A stretch of DNA of 63,492 nt, taken from Taibaiella sp. (lineage in GTDB: Bacteria > Bacteroidota > Bacteroidia > Chitinophagales > Chitinophagaceae). The translations under genes were made by a program, and so were the position numbers. The notes under the pieces are model-generated. The model ran no database searches. It saw only the letters and a program-made list of their open reading frames with translations, and was not told the origin of the DNA. This document shows, one piece after another, positions 55,743 through 63,492 of this stretch (position 1 is its first letter; each line of letters starts with the position of its first letter). Location: the NCBI GenBank assembly GCA_013815385.1, contig JACDGL010000014.1:1-63492 (forward strand), in the 5' to 3' direction.

Positions 55743-56062
55743 CTTAAATTCTGAGGCGTAAAAATAAATAAACCCAAACCCAACTTCTCAAAAAGCAGTA
55801 ATAAAATGACAATATTTTGAGAAACCGGGGTTTAATACATACACTTCTCCTTAAAGCTAAAAGAATTACTTCAGTTTACCAAGCTATATGATGAAAATTT
55901 CTAAACAATAACTATTGTTATGTAATACTATGACTTATTGATAATGAACAGATTGATGAATAATTGCCACAATTTATGTATTGAGGTAACCGGAGAAGAC
56001 AGTGTTGTCGAGGTTTTATGCAAAGGCACAGTTTTGTTATAAATATAGTCAAACGTAACACT
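55743..56062. other. 320-bp intergenic region between divergent genes
   Basis: No gene is seen. It contains a wide inverted repeat (TTCTCAAAA near 55786 with TTTTGAGAA near 55814) and a 7-bp palindrome AACAATA-AC-TATTGTT at 55904-55919. The latter could be an operator for the downstream small-protein genes. Confidence 0.4.
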
Positions 56063-56374
56063 ATGGAAAATCAAAATCAACAGAACACAAACAGCAATAA
56101 CAGCCAGGAAACTAACAAGCCAAACGGGCAGCAGAGCGATAAGCAAAATGCTGCTAACCAGGAAGGCGGACAGAGCGGATACAATTCCGGTAAAGAAAAA
56201 CAGCAGGTGAACGAGGAAAACGAACAAATGCATAACGAGCGCGACCTGGAGCAACTGAATAAAGAACGCCAGAACACAGGTACCCAGCAAGACGAGAACT
56301 ACCAGGCACCAAAAGAAAACGGCGGCCAACAAAATACGGGTGGGAACGAAGGTACTGAACAATCAAAATCTTAA
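56063..56374 (+). CDS. Disordered Gln/Asn/Glu-rich small protein
   Basis: From the ATG at 56063 the 103-residue protein (MENQNQQNTNSNNSQETNKPNG...) is almost entirely polar, with Gln, Asn, Glu, Gly and Lys and no hydrophobic core. Such proteins resemble hydrophilins or desiccation-linked stress proteins, but this is a compositional guess. It is followed after 5 bases by another small gene, probably in one transcript. Confidence 0.55.
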   Translation: MENQNQQNTNSNNSQETNKPNGQQSDKQNAANQEGGQSGYNSGKEKQQVNEENEQMHNERDLEQLNKERQNTGTQQDENYQAPKENGGQQNTGGNEGTEQSKS

Positions 56375-56379
56375 TTTTT

Positions 56380-56592
56380 ATGAAATTCGATCTCCGGAAA
56401 ATATTTATTAAGGATGCCTCCTCAACCCAATCGCCTACAATTGGCCTTACAGGGCCTGATGGTGATGATAAGGTGACAGGCAATGAGCTAAAGAATAAAA
56501 GAACTCCGGAAACAGATAATAACTTGTCAGACGAAACTGCAACGCCGCAGAACGCTATACAACGTAGCGATGCAGAGATACAGTATTGCTGA
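56380..56592 (+). CDS. Small polar protein of unknown function
   Basis: The 70-residue protein (MKFDLRKIFIKDASSTQSPTIGLTGPDGDD...) has no signal or motif and is Asp/Asn/Thr-rich. It starts 5 bases after the disordered-protein gene. A hairpin with a T-run follows at 56613-56652. The function is unknown. Confidence 0.5.
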   Translation: MKFDLRKIFIKDASSTQSPTIGLTGPDGDDKVTGNELKNKRTPETDNNLSDETATPQNAIQRSDAEIQYC

Positions 56593-56612
56593 TAAATAAT
56601 TGCATTAAGACC

Positions 56613-56652
56613 ACACCCGACATTTCTTATGATCTGCCGGGTGTATTTTTTT
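56613..56652 (+). terminator. Terminator after the two small polar-protein genes
   Basis: ACACCCG and CGGGTGT pair around an 18-base loop and are followed by ATTTTTTT. Confidence 0.65.
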
Positions 56653-56711
56653 GAGCTACTTATGAATATCCCTAGCAACAGTTTCAATAGGCTTTTCCTT
56701 AAATCCAAATC

Positions 56712-58277
56712 ATGCGGCGCTTTGCGCAATTAATAGAGCAACTAAATAATACTACCAAGACCAACGATAAACGCGATGCGCTGGTAGCCTACCTGCACGA
56801 TGCTGCAGATGCAGATAAGCTGTGGCTGGTAGCATTATTTACCGGCCGCAGGCCACGGAGAGTAGTAAGCTCCCGCCTGCTAAGCGAATGGTGCATGGAA
56901 CTGGCAGATATACAGCCCTGGCTATTTATGGAAAGCTACCATGCAGTGGGCGACCTGGCAGAAACAATATCATTGATACTGCCACCGGCAACAGAAGAAG
57001 ACACAGAGGAATCTGTGACCGATTTGATGCTACAGATACAAAAACTGCAGAAGGCAGACGATGCGGCTAAGAAAGCTTTTGTACTGCAGCAGTGGAAACA
57101 CCTGTCTCCCGCATCGGCGCTGATATTTAATAAACTGCTTACGGGCGGTTTCCGTATAGGTGTATCGCAAAATATGGTGATACAGGCGCTGGCCCTATAT
57201 GCGGGAAAAGAAGTGCAGGAAGTAGCCCACCTTATCAGCGGCAGCTGTGACCCATACAGCATCACCTTTGCTACGCTTATACATGAAAGTAATATAGCAG
57301 TAGATGCATCGAAACCTTATCCCTTTTTCCTGGCCTATCCTCTGGAAGCAGAATTGGAAGATATGGGTGAACCAGAGGAGTGGCAAATAGAATGGAAATG
57401 GGATGGGATACGCGGACAACTGATACGGCGGGGCGGCAGCCTGTATCTATGGTCGCGCGGGGAAGAACTGATAACTGATAAATTCCCCGAGATAGAAAGC
57501 CTTTTGCCGTTACTGCCCGATGGCGTGGTGCTGGATGGGGAGGTGCTTTCTTATCGCAACGGGCTTCCCTTATCGTTCCAATACCTGCAAACACGTATAA
57601 CCAGAAAAACGGTGAGCAAAAAACAACTAACCGATGCGCCGGTGGTATTTATGGCCTATGACCTGCTGGAGTATGAGGGGAATGACCTGCGTACTATGCC
57701 GATGGAAGAACGGCGGGCTTTGCTTGAACAGCTGGTAAGCGGCATAACGAGCGCACATTTGATATTATCGCCGCTGGTGATGATAAAAGAATGGAACGAG
57801 CTGCCGCAGCGTATGCCCGAAGTAAGAGAAAACGGGTGCGAAGGTTTTATGCTGAAGCGAAGATCATCTGCATACCAGGCAGGCAGAAGGCGCGGCGACT
57901 GGTGGAAGTGGAAGGTAGCGCCACTGACTGTAGATGCGGTGATGATATATGCACAGAAAGGACATGGTAAGAGAAGTAATTTTTACACTGATTATACATT
58001 TGCAGTAAGGGATGGAGCGCAACTGGTGCCCTTTGCGAAAGCTTATTCAGGTCTTACAGATAAGGAAATAACTGAAGTGGATAAATTCATCAGGCAGAAT
58101 AGTATGGAGCAGTTTGGCCCGGTACGCACAGTAAAACCTGCCATGGTATTTGAAATAGCATTTGAAGGCATTGCCGAATCGAACAGGCATAAGTCTGGTG
58201 TGGCAGTACGCTTCCCCAGGATACTAAGATGGCGGACAGATAAGAAAGTGGAAGAGATAAATACGGTAATGTCATAG
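56712..58277 (+). CDS. ATP-dependent DNA ligase (DNA-damage-response type), C terminus replaced by an insertion
   Basis: The protein has an N-terminal helical domain, an adenylation domain with catalytic Lys229 in EWKWDGIRGQLIRR, motif III VLDGEVLSY, motif IV CEGFMLKRRSS, motif V WKWKVAPLTVDAVMIYAQKG, and an OB fold ending near FPRILRWRTDKKVEEIN. It belongs to the ATP ligases that pair with an Lhr-like helicase in repair. The encoded end, INTVMS-stop, comes from the inverted repeat of the inserted element. Joining the target copies restores INTLEDLKQLLLQYGKK-stop at 60623. Thus 14 native residues were lost. The catalytic core is untouched, so activity may persist. Confidence 0.9.
   Translation: MRRFAQLIEQLNNTTKTNDKRDALVAYLHDAADADKLWLVALFTGRRPRRVVSSRLLSEWCMELADIQPWLFMESYHAVGDLAETISLILPPATEEDTEESVTDLMLQIQKLQKADDAAKKAFVLQQWKHLSPASALIFNKLLTGGFRIGVSQNMVIQALALYAGKEVQEVAHLISGSCDPYSITFATLIHESNIAVDASKPYPFFLAYPLEAELEDMGEPEEWQIEWKWDGIRGQLIRRGGSLYLWSRGEELITDKFPEIESLLPLLPDGVVLDGEVLSYRNGLPLSFQYLQTRITRKTVSKKQLTDAPVVFMAYDLLEYEGNDLRTMPMEERRALLEQLVSGITSAHLILSPLVMIKEWNELPQRMPEVRENGCEGFMLKRRSSAYQAGRRRGDWWKWKVAPLTVDAVMIYAQKGHGKRSNFYTDYTFAVRDGAQLVPFAKAYSGLTDKEITEVDKFIRQNSMEQFGPVRTVKPAMVFEIAFEGIAESNRHKSGVAVRFPRILRWRTDKKVEEINTVMS
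58257..58264 (+). repeat. Target-site duplication, left copy
   Basis: ATAAATAC directly abuts the left inverted repeat and recurs at 60570-60577 directly after the right one. It lies within the ligase coding sequence (codons for Ile-Asn-Thr). Confidence 0.93.
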
Positions 58278-58296
58278 ATAAAGGTAGTGTAATAAA

Positions 58297-58328
58297 TTTG
58301 GTGTTATGAAAAACGGTTTGTATCTTTA
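58297..58328 (+). promoter_or_regulatory. Promoter of the transposase
   Basis: TTTG at 58297-58300, 20 bases, then TATCTTTA at 58321-58328, one base off the -7 consensus. It lies just inside the left inverted repeat. Confidence 0.5.
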
Positions 58329-58353
58329 CTACCGTTAAGTAATACACCACAAT

Positions 58354-59229
58354 ATGAATATCATTTCAGTTTACAAACAATTTCCTACACAAGCCTCTTG
58401 TATAAAGCATTTGGAGCATGTTAGATGGAATGAAAGGCCAGTATGTCCTTACTGCCAATCAACAAATCAAAGCCCTTTACCTAAAGAAAATAGATACCAT
58501 TGCAATACCTGTAACACTACATTTTCAGTTACAGTTGGCACCATATTCCACAAAACAAAAATGGATTTACAGAAATGGTTTCTTGCAATTGCCTTAACTC
58601 TTAATGCAAAAAAAGGAATTTCTGCCCGTCAACTTGCAAGAGATATTGAAGTAACAAAAGATACTGCATGGAGAATATTAATGCAGATACGCAAGTCATT
58701 CGTGGACGATTGCGAACTATTAGAGGGTATTATTGAAATTGACGAAACTTTTGTGGGTGGAAAAAATAAAAATCGTCATGCAGATAAGAAAGTTGAAGGT
58801 GGACAAGGTGGAAATGGGGGTGATAAAACTATTGTTGTAGGCACGTTAGAACGTGGTGGTAAGGTTAAAGCACAAAAGGTAATAGATAGGTCAGCAAAAA
58901 CATTGCATGGAGTGGTTAAACAGAACGTTGCTAAAGGTTCTCAGTTAATGACTGATGAATTTAAATCTTATAACGGGTTGTGTTTGTTATATGGCCATCA
59001 AGTTGTTAACCACGCAATGAAAGAATACGTAAATGGCGCTTGCCATACCAATACCTTAGAAGGTTTTTGGAGCCTTTTAAAGCGTGGTGTAATAGGCCAA
59101 TACCACTATGTTAGCCCTCGGTATCTTAATAACTATATAAATGAGTTTTGCTATCGTTATAATAGCCGTAAAACAAATATAAACGAGGTGTTTGCTGCGG
59201 TAATATCCAAAGGTCTTTCAATTCGGTAA
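58354..59229 (+). CDS. IS1595-family (ISXO2-like) transposase
   Basis: The 291-residue protein has an N-terminal zinc ribbon (CPYCQST...CNTCNTTF) and an ISXO2-type DDE domain with acidic residues in IEIDETFVGG and MTDEFKSYN and the segment HTNTLEGFWSLLKRGVIGQYH, where the family has Glu or Asn at the third position. The frame is intact, so the element may be active. The P63C gene follows after 18 bases on the same strand. Confidence 0.93.
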   Translation: MNIISVYKQFPTQASCIKHLEHVRWNERPVCPYCQSTNQSPLPKENRYHCNTCNTTFSVTVGTIFHKTKMDLQKWFLAIALTLNAKKGISARQLARDIEVTKDTAWRILMQIRKSFVDDCELLEGIIEIDETFVGGKNKNRHADKKVEGGQGGNGGDKTIVVGTLERGGKVKAQKVIDRSAKTLHGVVKQNVAKGSQLMTDEFKSYNGLCLLYGHQVVNHAMKEYVNGACHTNTLEGFWSLLKRGVIGQYHYVSPRYLNNYINEFCYRYNSRKTNINEVFAAVISKGLSIR

Positions 59230-59247
59230 CCAATTAAATTCAACTAT

Positions 59248-60177
59248 ATGAGTAAAGGAAAGCATAAAAAAATACTGAAAGCCGAATATGGCTCTGATAA
59301 AACACCCATCCGTTTAGGAAATACAGAAATCCCATGCTATGTATTAGAAGACGGAACAAGGGTACTGTCAGGAAGGGCAATTCAAAAGGCTATAGGGTAT
59401 GAAGGAAGTAGCGGCGACTGGCTTAAAAAATTCGTAGCTACCAAGAATATATCCCAAAATATAAACCCCGATATAATAGCCGGGCTTTTAGAGCCTATAG
59501 AATTTGAAAGAAAAGATGCAGGTGGTTCACAACCAATAACTTACGGATATGAAGCAACTAAATTAATTGACCTTTGCGATGCACTTATTGACTTAAAAAA
59601 AGCCGGCGTTTTAAAAGAAAATCAATTAGTCTATGCAGAGCAGGCAGAAATGATAATACGAGCTGTAGCAAAGGTTGGTATAATAGCATTGGTCGATGAG
59701 GCTACTGGGTATCAGCAAATTAGAGATAAAGACGCGCTTCAAAAGTTCTTAGAAAAGTTTTTGGTAGAGGAACGGGGAAAATGGATTCCTACATTCCCTG
59801 ATGAATTTTTTGAAATGATTTTCAAAATGAAGGGGTTGACGTGGACGACTGCTAATAAAGGTAAAAAACCGCAGTGGATAGGGCATTGGATAAATAACTT
59901 TGTCTATTCCCGTATGGCTCCTAAGGTGCTTGCTGAATTAAGAAAACTAAATCCGAAAAATGATAGAGGTAATAGGAAAAGTAAACATACCCAATGGATT
60001 GATGTAGATTATGGACACCCAAAGCTAATTGAGCATTTAAATCTTCTTGTAGCCTTCGCATTGGCCGTTGGCTACAATGAAACAAATTGGAAAAGAATGA
60101 TTGAACGAGCAAGGCCAAAGTTTGATCAAACAGATGGCAGTGCTGCCCAAGAAATCCCTTTTAATGATATCGATTGA
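59248..60177 (+). CDS. P63C-domain protein, transposon passenger
   Basis: The 309-residue protein has a central-to-C-terminal P63C-like stretch (GKWIPTFPDEFFEMIFKMKGL, IGHWINNFVYSRMAPKVLAEL). The N terminus (IPCYVLEDGTRVLSGRAIQKAIGYEG) reads like the small BRO/KilA-N-type pocket often fused in phage-linked regulators. P63C proteins are known mainly from phages and mobile DNA and have no established function. Its position inside the inverted repeats makes it cargo. It may modulate transposition or host DNA. Confidence 0.82.
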   Translation: MSKGKHKKILKAEYGSDKTPIRLGNTEIPCYVLEDGTRVLSGRAIQKAIGYEGSSGDWLKKFVATKNISQNINPDIIAGLLEPIEFERKDAGGSQPITYGYEATKLIDLCDALIDLKKAGVLKENQLVYAEQAEMIIRAVAKVGIIALVDEATGYQQIRDKDALQKFLEKFLVEERGKWIPTFPDEFFEMIFKMKGLTWTTANKGKKPQWIGHWINNFVYSRMAPKVLAELRKLNPKNDRGNRKSKHTQWIDVDYGHPKLIEHLNLLVAFALAVGYNETNWKRMIERARPKFDQTDGSAAQEIPFNDID

Positions 60178-60216
60178 CACTTTTGCCTCTAGAAGGCTGC
60201 TATGGACACAGCCTTC

Positions 60217-60522
60217 TTAAATTAAGATACTATTCCCTATAGTATTTGCATTATGTGGATTATCTGTTATTATAATACTTGCTAGTGCCCTATCATCAGT
60301 GTCAGGCCACATAAAATAATACCGTATAAAGTTTTCACGTATAACAGCCTTGGTGAGTACAAAGGTTCCGCGCATTCCATTTTCATCGTGCGAAATAGTA
60401 CAATTACCAATATTGACAACCCCATCATCCCTCCAAAATACGGGGAGTTCAGTATTGTAAAGAAATGAACCCTCGTGGGGAATCAACCTCAAAATAAAAT
60501 TTGTCATTAGTATGTTTTTCAC
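60217..60522 (-). CDS. Small passenger protein of unknown function
   Basis: The 101-residue protein (MKNILMTNFILRLIPHEGSF...) is oriented opposite to the transposase and ends 39 bases from the P63C stop. The start could be either of two Mets five residues apart. Segments VFWRDDGVVNIGNCTISHD and IRYYFMWPDTDDRALASIIIT suggest a compact alpha/beta protein. No family is recognised. Its start is 20 bases inside the right inverted repeat. Confidence 0.55.
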   Translation of the reverse strand: MKNILMTNFILRLIPHEGSFLYNTELPVFWRDDGVVNIGNCTISHDENGMRGTFVLTKAVIRENFIRYYFMWPDTDDRALASIIITDNPHNANTIGNSILI

Positions 60523-60569
60523 AAAGTTAGGATTTGGAAACTTACACTACCTTTATCTATGACATTACC

Positions 60570-60577
60570 ATAAATAC
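60570..60577 (+). repeat. Target-site duplication, right copy
   Basis: ATAAATAC follows the right inverted repeat. The sequence after it (CCTGGAAGACCTG...) is the displaced native 3' end of the ligase gene, which runs in frame to TAA at 60621-60623. Confidence 0.93.
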
Positions 60578-60623
60578 CCTGGAAGACCTGAAGCAGTTGC
60601 TGCTACAGTATGGGAAAAAATAA
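60578..60623 (+). pseudogene. Displaced 3' end of the ATP-dependent ligase gene
   Basis: Joined to the left target copy, the codons read T-LEDLKQLLLQYGKK-stop. No start codon serves this fragment. In the intact ancestor the stop would lie 45 bases before the helicase ATG. Confidence 0.85.
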
Positions 60624-60668
60624 ACAATTACTGGCAAGGCTATTGTATACCTTTATTAAGTAAAGTTG

Positions 60669-63161
60669 ATGGCAAAAGCAAAACATACCAAGCAGGCAGA
60701 TGGATTTGAAGTAATACGCAAATGGCTGGGGTCTAAAGACCTTCAGCCATTCGCATTTCAGGAGGAGGCATGGCAAATGTATGCGGAGGGGCTAAGCGGT
60801 ATAGTGAATGCGCCAACCGGATTTGGCAAAACATTTTCGGTGTTTCTGGGTGTGGTGATCGATCACATCAATCGTCATCCTGATTACCTGAAGAAATCAA
60901 ATAATGGATTACAACTGCTATGGGTAACACCACTGCGTGCATTGGCGAAAGATATAGGGCGTGCAATGGAAATAGCTTTGGAGGAGTTGAAAATACCCTG
61001 GAAAGTAGCTGTGCGAAGTGGCGACACTCCGGTATCAGAAAGGCAGCGGCAAAAGAAATCGATGCCGGAGATACTTGTTATTACTCCGGAAAGTATCCAT
61101 ATCCTTATAGCAGGTAAGAACTACAGAGAGCTATTTAAAAACCTTACCTGCATAGCCATAGATGAATGGCATGAGCTGCTGGGAAGCAAGCGCGGAGTGC
61201 AGGTAGAACTGGCCCTATCTCACATCAAAAACTTACGAATAGCAAAAGAAGATACAGCAGATTATGCCCCGCTAAGGATATGGGGAATATCTGCTACTAT
61301 TGGCAACCTGGAGGAGGCGATGCATGTATTGCTGGGAGCAGATAGTAGTAATGGGGTAATAGTACGTAGCGCTCTGGAAAAGAAAATAGCATTGCATACA
61401 GTGCTGCCGGAAACAGTAGAGCGTTTCCCGTGGGCGGGACACCTTGGTATAAAGATGATAGCGCATGTGCTGCCTATCATCTACAACAGCCGGTCAACAC
61501 TATTTTTTACCAATGTCCGGTCTCAGGCAGAGATATGGTATCAGGCGTTGCTGGAGGCTGCACCCGATCTTGCAGGTATCATGGCACTGCACCATAGCGC
61601 TATAGATGCAGAGATGCGTACATGGGTGGAAGAGCAATTGCACCTGGGCACTCTAAAGGTGGTAGTGTGTACTTCCAGTTTGGACCTGGGAGTAGATTTT
61701 CGTCCGGTGGATACGGTGGTACAGGTGGGCAGTCCTAAAGGTATAGCGCGGTTCCTGCAAAGGGCAGGCCGCAGCGGGCACGAGCCTAATGCGGTGAGTA
61801 ATATTTATTTTGTTCCCACCCATTCATTAGAAATAGTAGAGGGGGCTGCGCTGCAAAAGGCTTATGAGCAACAACTGATAGAAAGCCGTACCCCTGTGGT
61901 GATGGCCTTTGATGTGCTGGTGCAGTATATGGTAACGCGTGCGGTGGGAGAGGGCTTTGATAGCGAACAACTGTACTGTGAGGTAATAACCACCCACTGC
62001 TATGCCGACCTGACATGGGAAGAATGGACATGGCTGCTGAATTTTATAATACAGGGTGGCGATACCCTGCAATCGTACGATGAATATCATAAGGTAGTGA
62101 AGATCGATGATCTGTATCGTGTCACCAGCAGGCAGGTAGCCATGCGGCACCGGCTGAATATAGGCACCATTGTGGGCGACAATCTGCTGCGCGTGCGCTA
62201 TATGGGCGGTGGCTTTGTTGGCACTATAGAGGAGTACTTTATATCTAAGCTAAAGCCCGGAGATACATTTGTGCTGGCTGGCCGTAAGCTGGAACTGATA
62301 ATGGTGAAAGACATGGATGCCATAGTGCGCAAATCGAACGCGAAGAATGCCATTGTGCCGGCATGGCTGGGCGGTAGGTTGCCGCTATCTGCCAACCTGG
62401 GCGAAGTGCTGAGGCACACCTTCCAGCAAGCCGCGTTGGCACCGGAGAGCCATCCCCTACTGCAATTTCTCAAGCCTTTGTTTGACAGGCAGGCAGAGGT
62501 ATCGCATATCCCCAGGGAGAATGAACTATTAGTGGAACTGATAAATACGCGCGATGGCTATCACCTGTTCGTGTACCCATTTGAGGGCAGGCTGGTACAC
62601 CAGTCTATGGCCTCGTTGCTTGCCTATCGTATCTCCCGCATCATTCCCATTACCTTTTCTATAGCCATGAACGATTATGGCTTTGAGCTACTCAGCGACC
62701 AGCCCATACCTATAACCGAAGAAAACTGCAAAATGTTGTTCAGTCAGGAGAACTGGTATGTAGATCTGCAGCGGAGCGTAAATGCGGCGGAGCTTGGAAG
62801 AAGAAAATTCAGGGATATATCTGTTATTGCAGGATTAATATTCCAAGGTTATCCGGGTGCCTATAAGAAGCAACGGCACCTGCAAAATTCCACCTCGCTT
62901 ATTTACGATGTGCTGCGGGAGCACGAGCCTAATAATCTGCTGCTGCAACAGGCCTATAATGAGGCACTTGTGTACGAGGTGGAAGCAGAAAGATTATTCC
63001 GTTCGCTACAGCGTATCTGCGATGGGGATATCCTTATTTCGCGCCCTAAAAATCTTACGCCATTTTGCTTTCCTATTAAGGTAGATAGCTTGCGCGAACA
63101 GCTAAGCAGCGAAAAGCTGGAAGACCGCGTAAAGCGTATGCAGGCACAGCTTGGCAAGTGA
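60669..63161 (+). CDS. Ligase-associated DEXH-box helicase (Lhr-like)
   Basis: The ~830-residue superfamily 2 helicase has Walker A NAPTGFGKTFSV, motif Ib VRSGDTPVSERQ, DEXH box IAIDEWHELLGSKRGVQ, motif III WGISATIG, motif V VVCTSSLDLGVDFRPVD and motif VI FLQRAGRSGHEP, then the winged-helix and Lhr-type C-terminal region. It is the usual partner of the ATP-dependent ligase in a DNA-damage operon. I chose the ATG at 60669 (MAKAKHT); a TTG three bases earlier is less likely. The insertion upstream may have cut it off from the operon promoter. The exonuclease and phosphoesterase partners of this system are not in the window. Confidence 0.93.
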   Translation: MAKAKHTKQADGFEVIRKWLGSKDLQPFAFQEEAWQMYAEGLSGIVNAPTGFGKTFSVFLGVVIDHINRHPDYLKKSNNGLQLLWVTPLRALAKDIGRAMEIALEELKIPWKVAVRSGDTPVSERQRQKKSMPEILVITPESIHILIAGKNYRELFKNLTCIAIDEWHELLGSKRGVQVELALSHIKNLRIAKEDTADYAPLRIWGISATIGNLEEAMHVLLGADSSNGVIVRSALEKKIALHTVLPETVERFPWAGHLGIKMIAHVLPIIYNSRSTLFFTNVRSQAEIWYQALLEAAPDLAGIMALHHSAIDAEMRTWVEEQLHLGTLKVVVCTSSLDLGVDFRPVDTVVQVGSPKGIARFLQRAGRSGHEPNAVSNIYFVPTHSLEIVEGAALQKAYEQQLIESRTPVVMAFDVLVQYMVTRAVGEGFDSEQLYCEVITTHCYADLTWEEWTWLLNFIIQGGDTLQSYDEYHKVVKIDDLYRVTSRQVAMRHRLNIGTIVGDNLLRVRYMGGGFVGTIEEYFISKLKPGDTFVLAGRKLELIMVKDMDAIVRKSNAKNAIVPAWLGGRLPLSANLGEVLRHTFQQAALAPESHPLLQFLKPLFDRQAEVSHIPRENELLVELINTRDGYHLFVYPFEGRLVHQSMASLLAYRISRIIPITFSIAMNDYGFELLSDQPIPITEENCKMLFSQENWYVDLQRSVNAAELGRRKFRDISVIAGLIFQGYPGAYKKQRHLQNSTSLIYDVLREHEPNNLLLQQAYNEALVYEVEAERLFRSLQRICDGDILISRPKNLTPFCFPIKVDSLREQLSSEKLEDRVKRMQAQLGK

Positions 63162-63278
63162 TATGCTAAAGTTTTTCAAAAGACTTGCTTGGAATTATAT
63201 ATCGTTGTATTTTTGTCCTCCCGCCTATCTGAAATAATTGCCCAACAAGAGTATTTAGAAATAAATGTTTGAATGAAT

Positions 63279-63309
63279 TTTGGTTGTTAATAAAGGTTTT
63301 ATATCTTTG
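63279..63309 (+). promoter_or_regulatory. Strong vegetative promoter P1
   Basis: TTTG at 63279-63282, 19 bases, then TATCTTTG at 63302-63309 match the Bacteroidota consensus fully. The sequence after it begins CGCTCCC. Confidence 0.75.
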
Positions 63310-63392
63310 CGCTCCCAATAACAAAACGAATAGCAGTTCTTTACAACAGTGTGATAAAACCTTCTCAATTTCTTGTTTAACAGAAATTAGAT

Positions 63393-63422
63393 TTTGCGGA
63401 GTGAAAATAACGTTTACCTTTG
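63393..63422 (+). promoter_or_regulatory. Strong vegetative promoter P2
   Basis: TTTG at 63393-63396, 18 bases, then TACCTTTG at 63415-63422, followed by CACTCCG. It lies 113 bases after P1 in the same direction and probably drives a highly expressed gene beyond the window. Confidence 0.75.
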
Positions 63423-63492
63423 CACTCCGTTAGCGGGATACGGGTTAACGGAATAGTAACAGAAAGTTCTTAAAACAGTAACAGTAAGGGCG

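Larger units (their letters stand above)
58265..60569 (+). mobile_element. IS1595-type transposon with passenger genes (2305 bp)
   Basis: Perfect 28-bp terminal inverted repeats lie at 58265-58292 and 60542-60569. They start GGTAATGTCATAG and end AGGTAGTGTAA on the inner side. An 8-bp direct repeat ATAAATAC flanks them, as expected for IS1595. Inside are the transposase, a P63C-domain gene and a small minus-strand gene. The perfect repeats and target copies suggest a recent insertion. It splits a ligase-helicase operon. Confidence 0.95.
63162..63492. other. Gene-free right end with a promoter region
   Basis: No ORF or terminator is clear. The stretch contains two well-formed promoters in tandem and a GTTCTTT/GTTCTTAA-type motif twice (near 63336 and 63466), suggestive of a processed RNA leader. 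Confidence 0.5.

Overview
The window looks like the chromosome of a member of the Bacteroidota, most likely a Chitinophagaceae-like soil or freshwater bacterium. The signs are promoters of the TTTG-N19-TAnnTTTG type, a type IX secretion sorting domain, many SPI/SPII exported proteins with lysine-rich starts, a BshC homologue, DUF6029 and PorT-like outer-membrane proteins, and few Shine-Dalgarno sequences. The assignment rests on gene content, not on a marker-gene tree.

Region by region. 1-17 kb is core housekeeping: an OsmC/Fe-S fusion, prfB, an ABC exporter, an MBOAT/SGNH acetylation pair, a SdpR/SdpI pair with a clear operator, fructose-bisphosphatase, NAD-dependent ligase LigA, a Sua5/YrdC protein, a PnuC/NadR-like nicotinamide riboside pair and tRNA-Phe. 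17.9-28.8 kb holds a compact three-gene biosynthetic operon: a hybrid NRPS/PKS (A-PCP-KS-degenerate AT-ACP-aminotransferase), an NRPS (C-A-PCP-TE) and an Sfp-type phosphopantetheinyl transferase. By-eye specificity codes suggest proline and glycine, so the logical product is a small Pro-C2(beta-amino)-Gly pseudo-tripeptide; I know of no described product that matches. 29.7-32.7 kb is a type III PKS / methyltransferase / flavoprotein operon of the phenolic-lipid (srsABC-like) kind.

32.7-34.7 kb and 40.8-44.2 kb are gene-poor accessory patches. They carry two families of diverged dispersed repeats, a decayed DUF2779 gene, a truncated Cys-rich peptide frame next to a TlpA-like gene, and AT-rich orphan genes. 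Between and after them lie housekeeping or envelope genes: TlpA, DUF6029, nadB, an ABC exporter, NUDIX, a T9SS-sorted repeat protein, an outer-membrane barrel, bshC, radC, a toxin-antitoxin pair with a nonsense-mutated toxin, a Gfo/Idh/MocA oxidoreductase, a sugar-phosphate transferase, a twice-frameshifted FAD oxidoreductase, and two single-domain response regulators.

56.7-63.2 kb is an ATP-dependent DNA ligase plus Lhr-like helicase DNA-repair operon split by a 2305-bp IS1595-type element. The element has 28-bp perfect terminal inverted repeats, an 8-bp target duplication and two passenger genes. The insertion removed the last 14 codons of the ligase, and the inverted repeat supplies a new stop codon. 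The window ends with two tandem strong promoters that probably drive an rRNA operon or another translation gene to the right.
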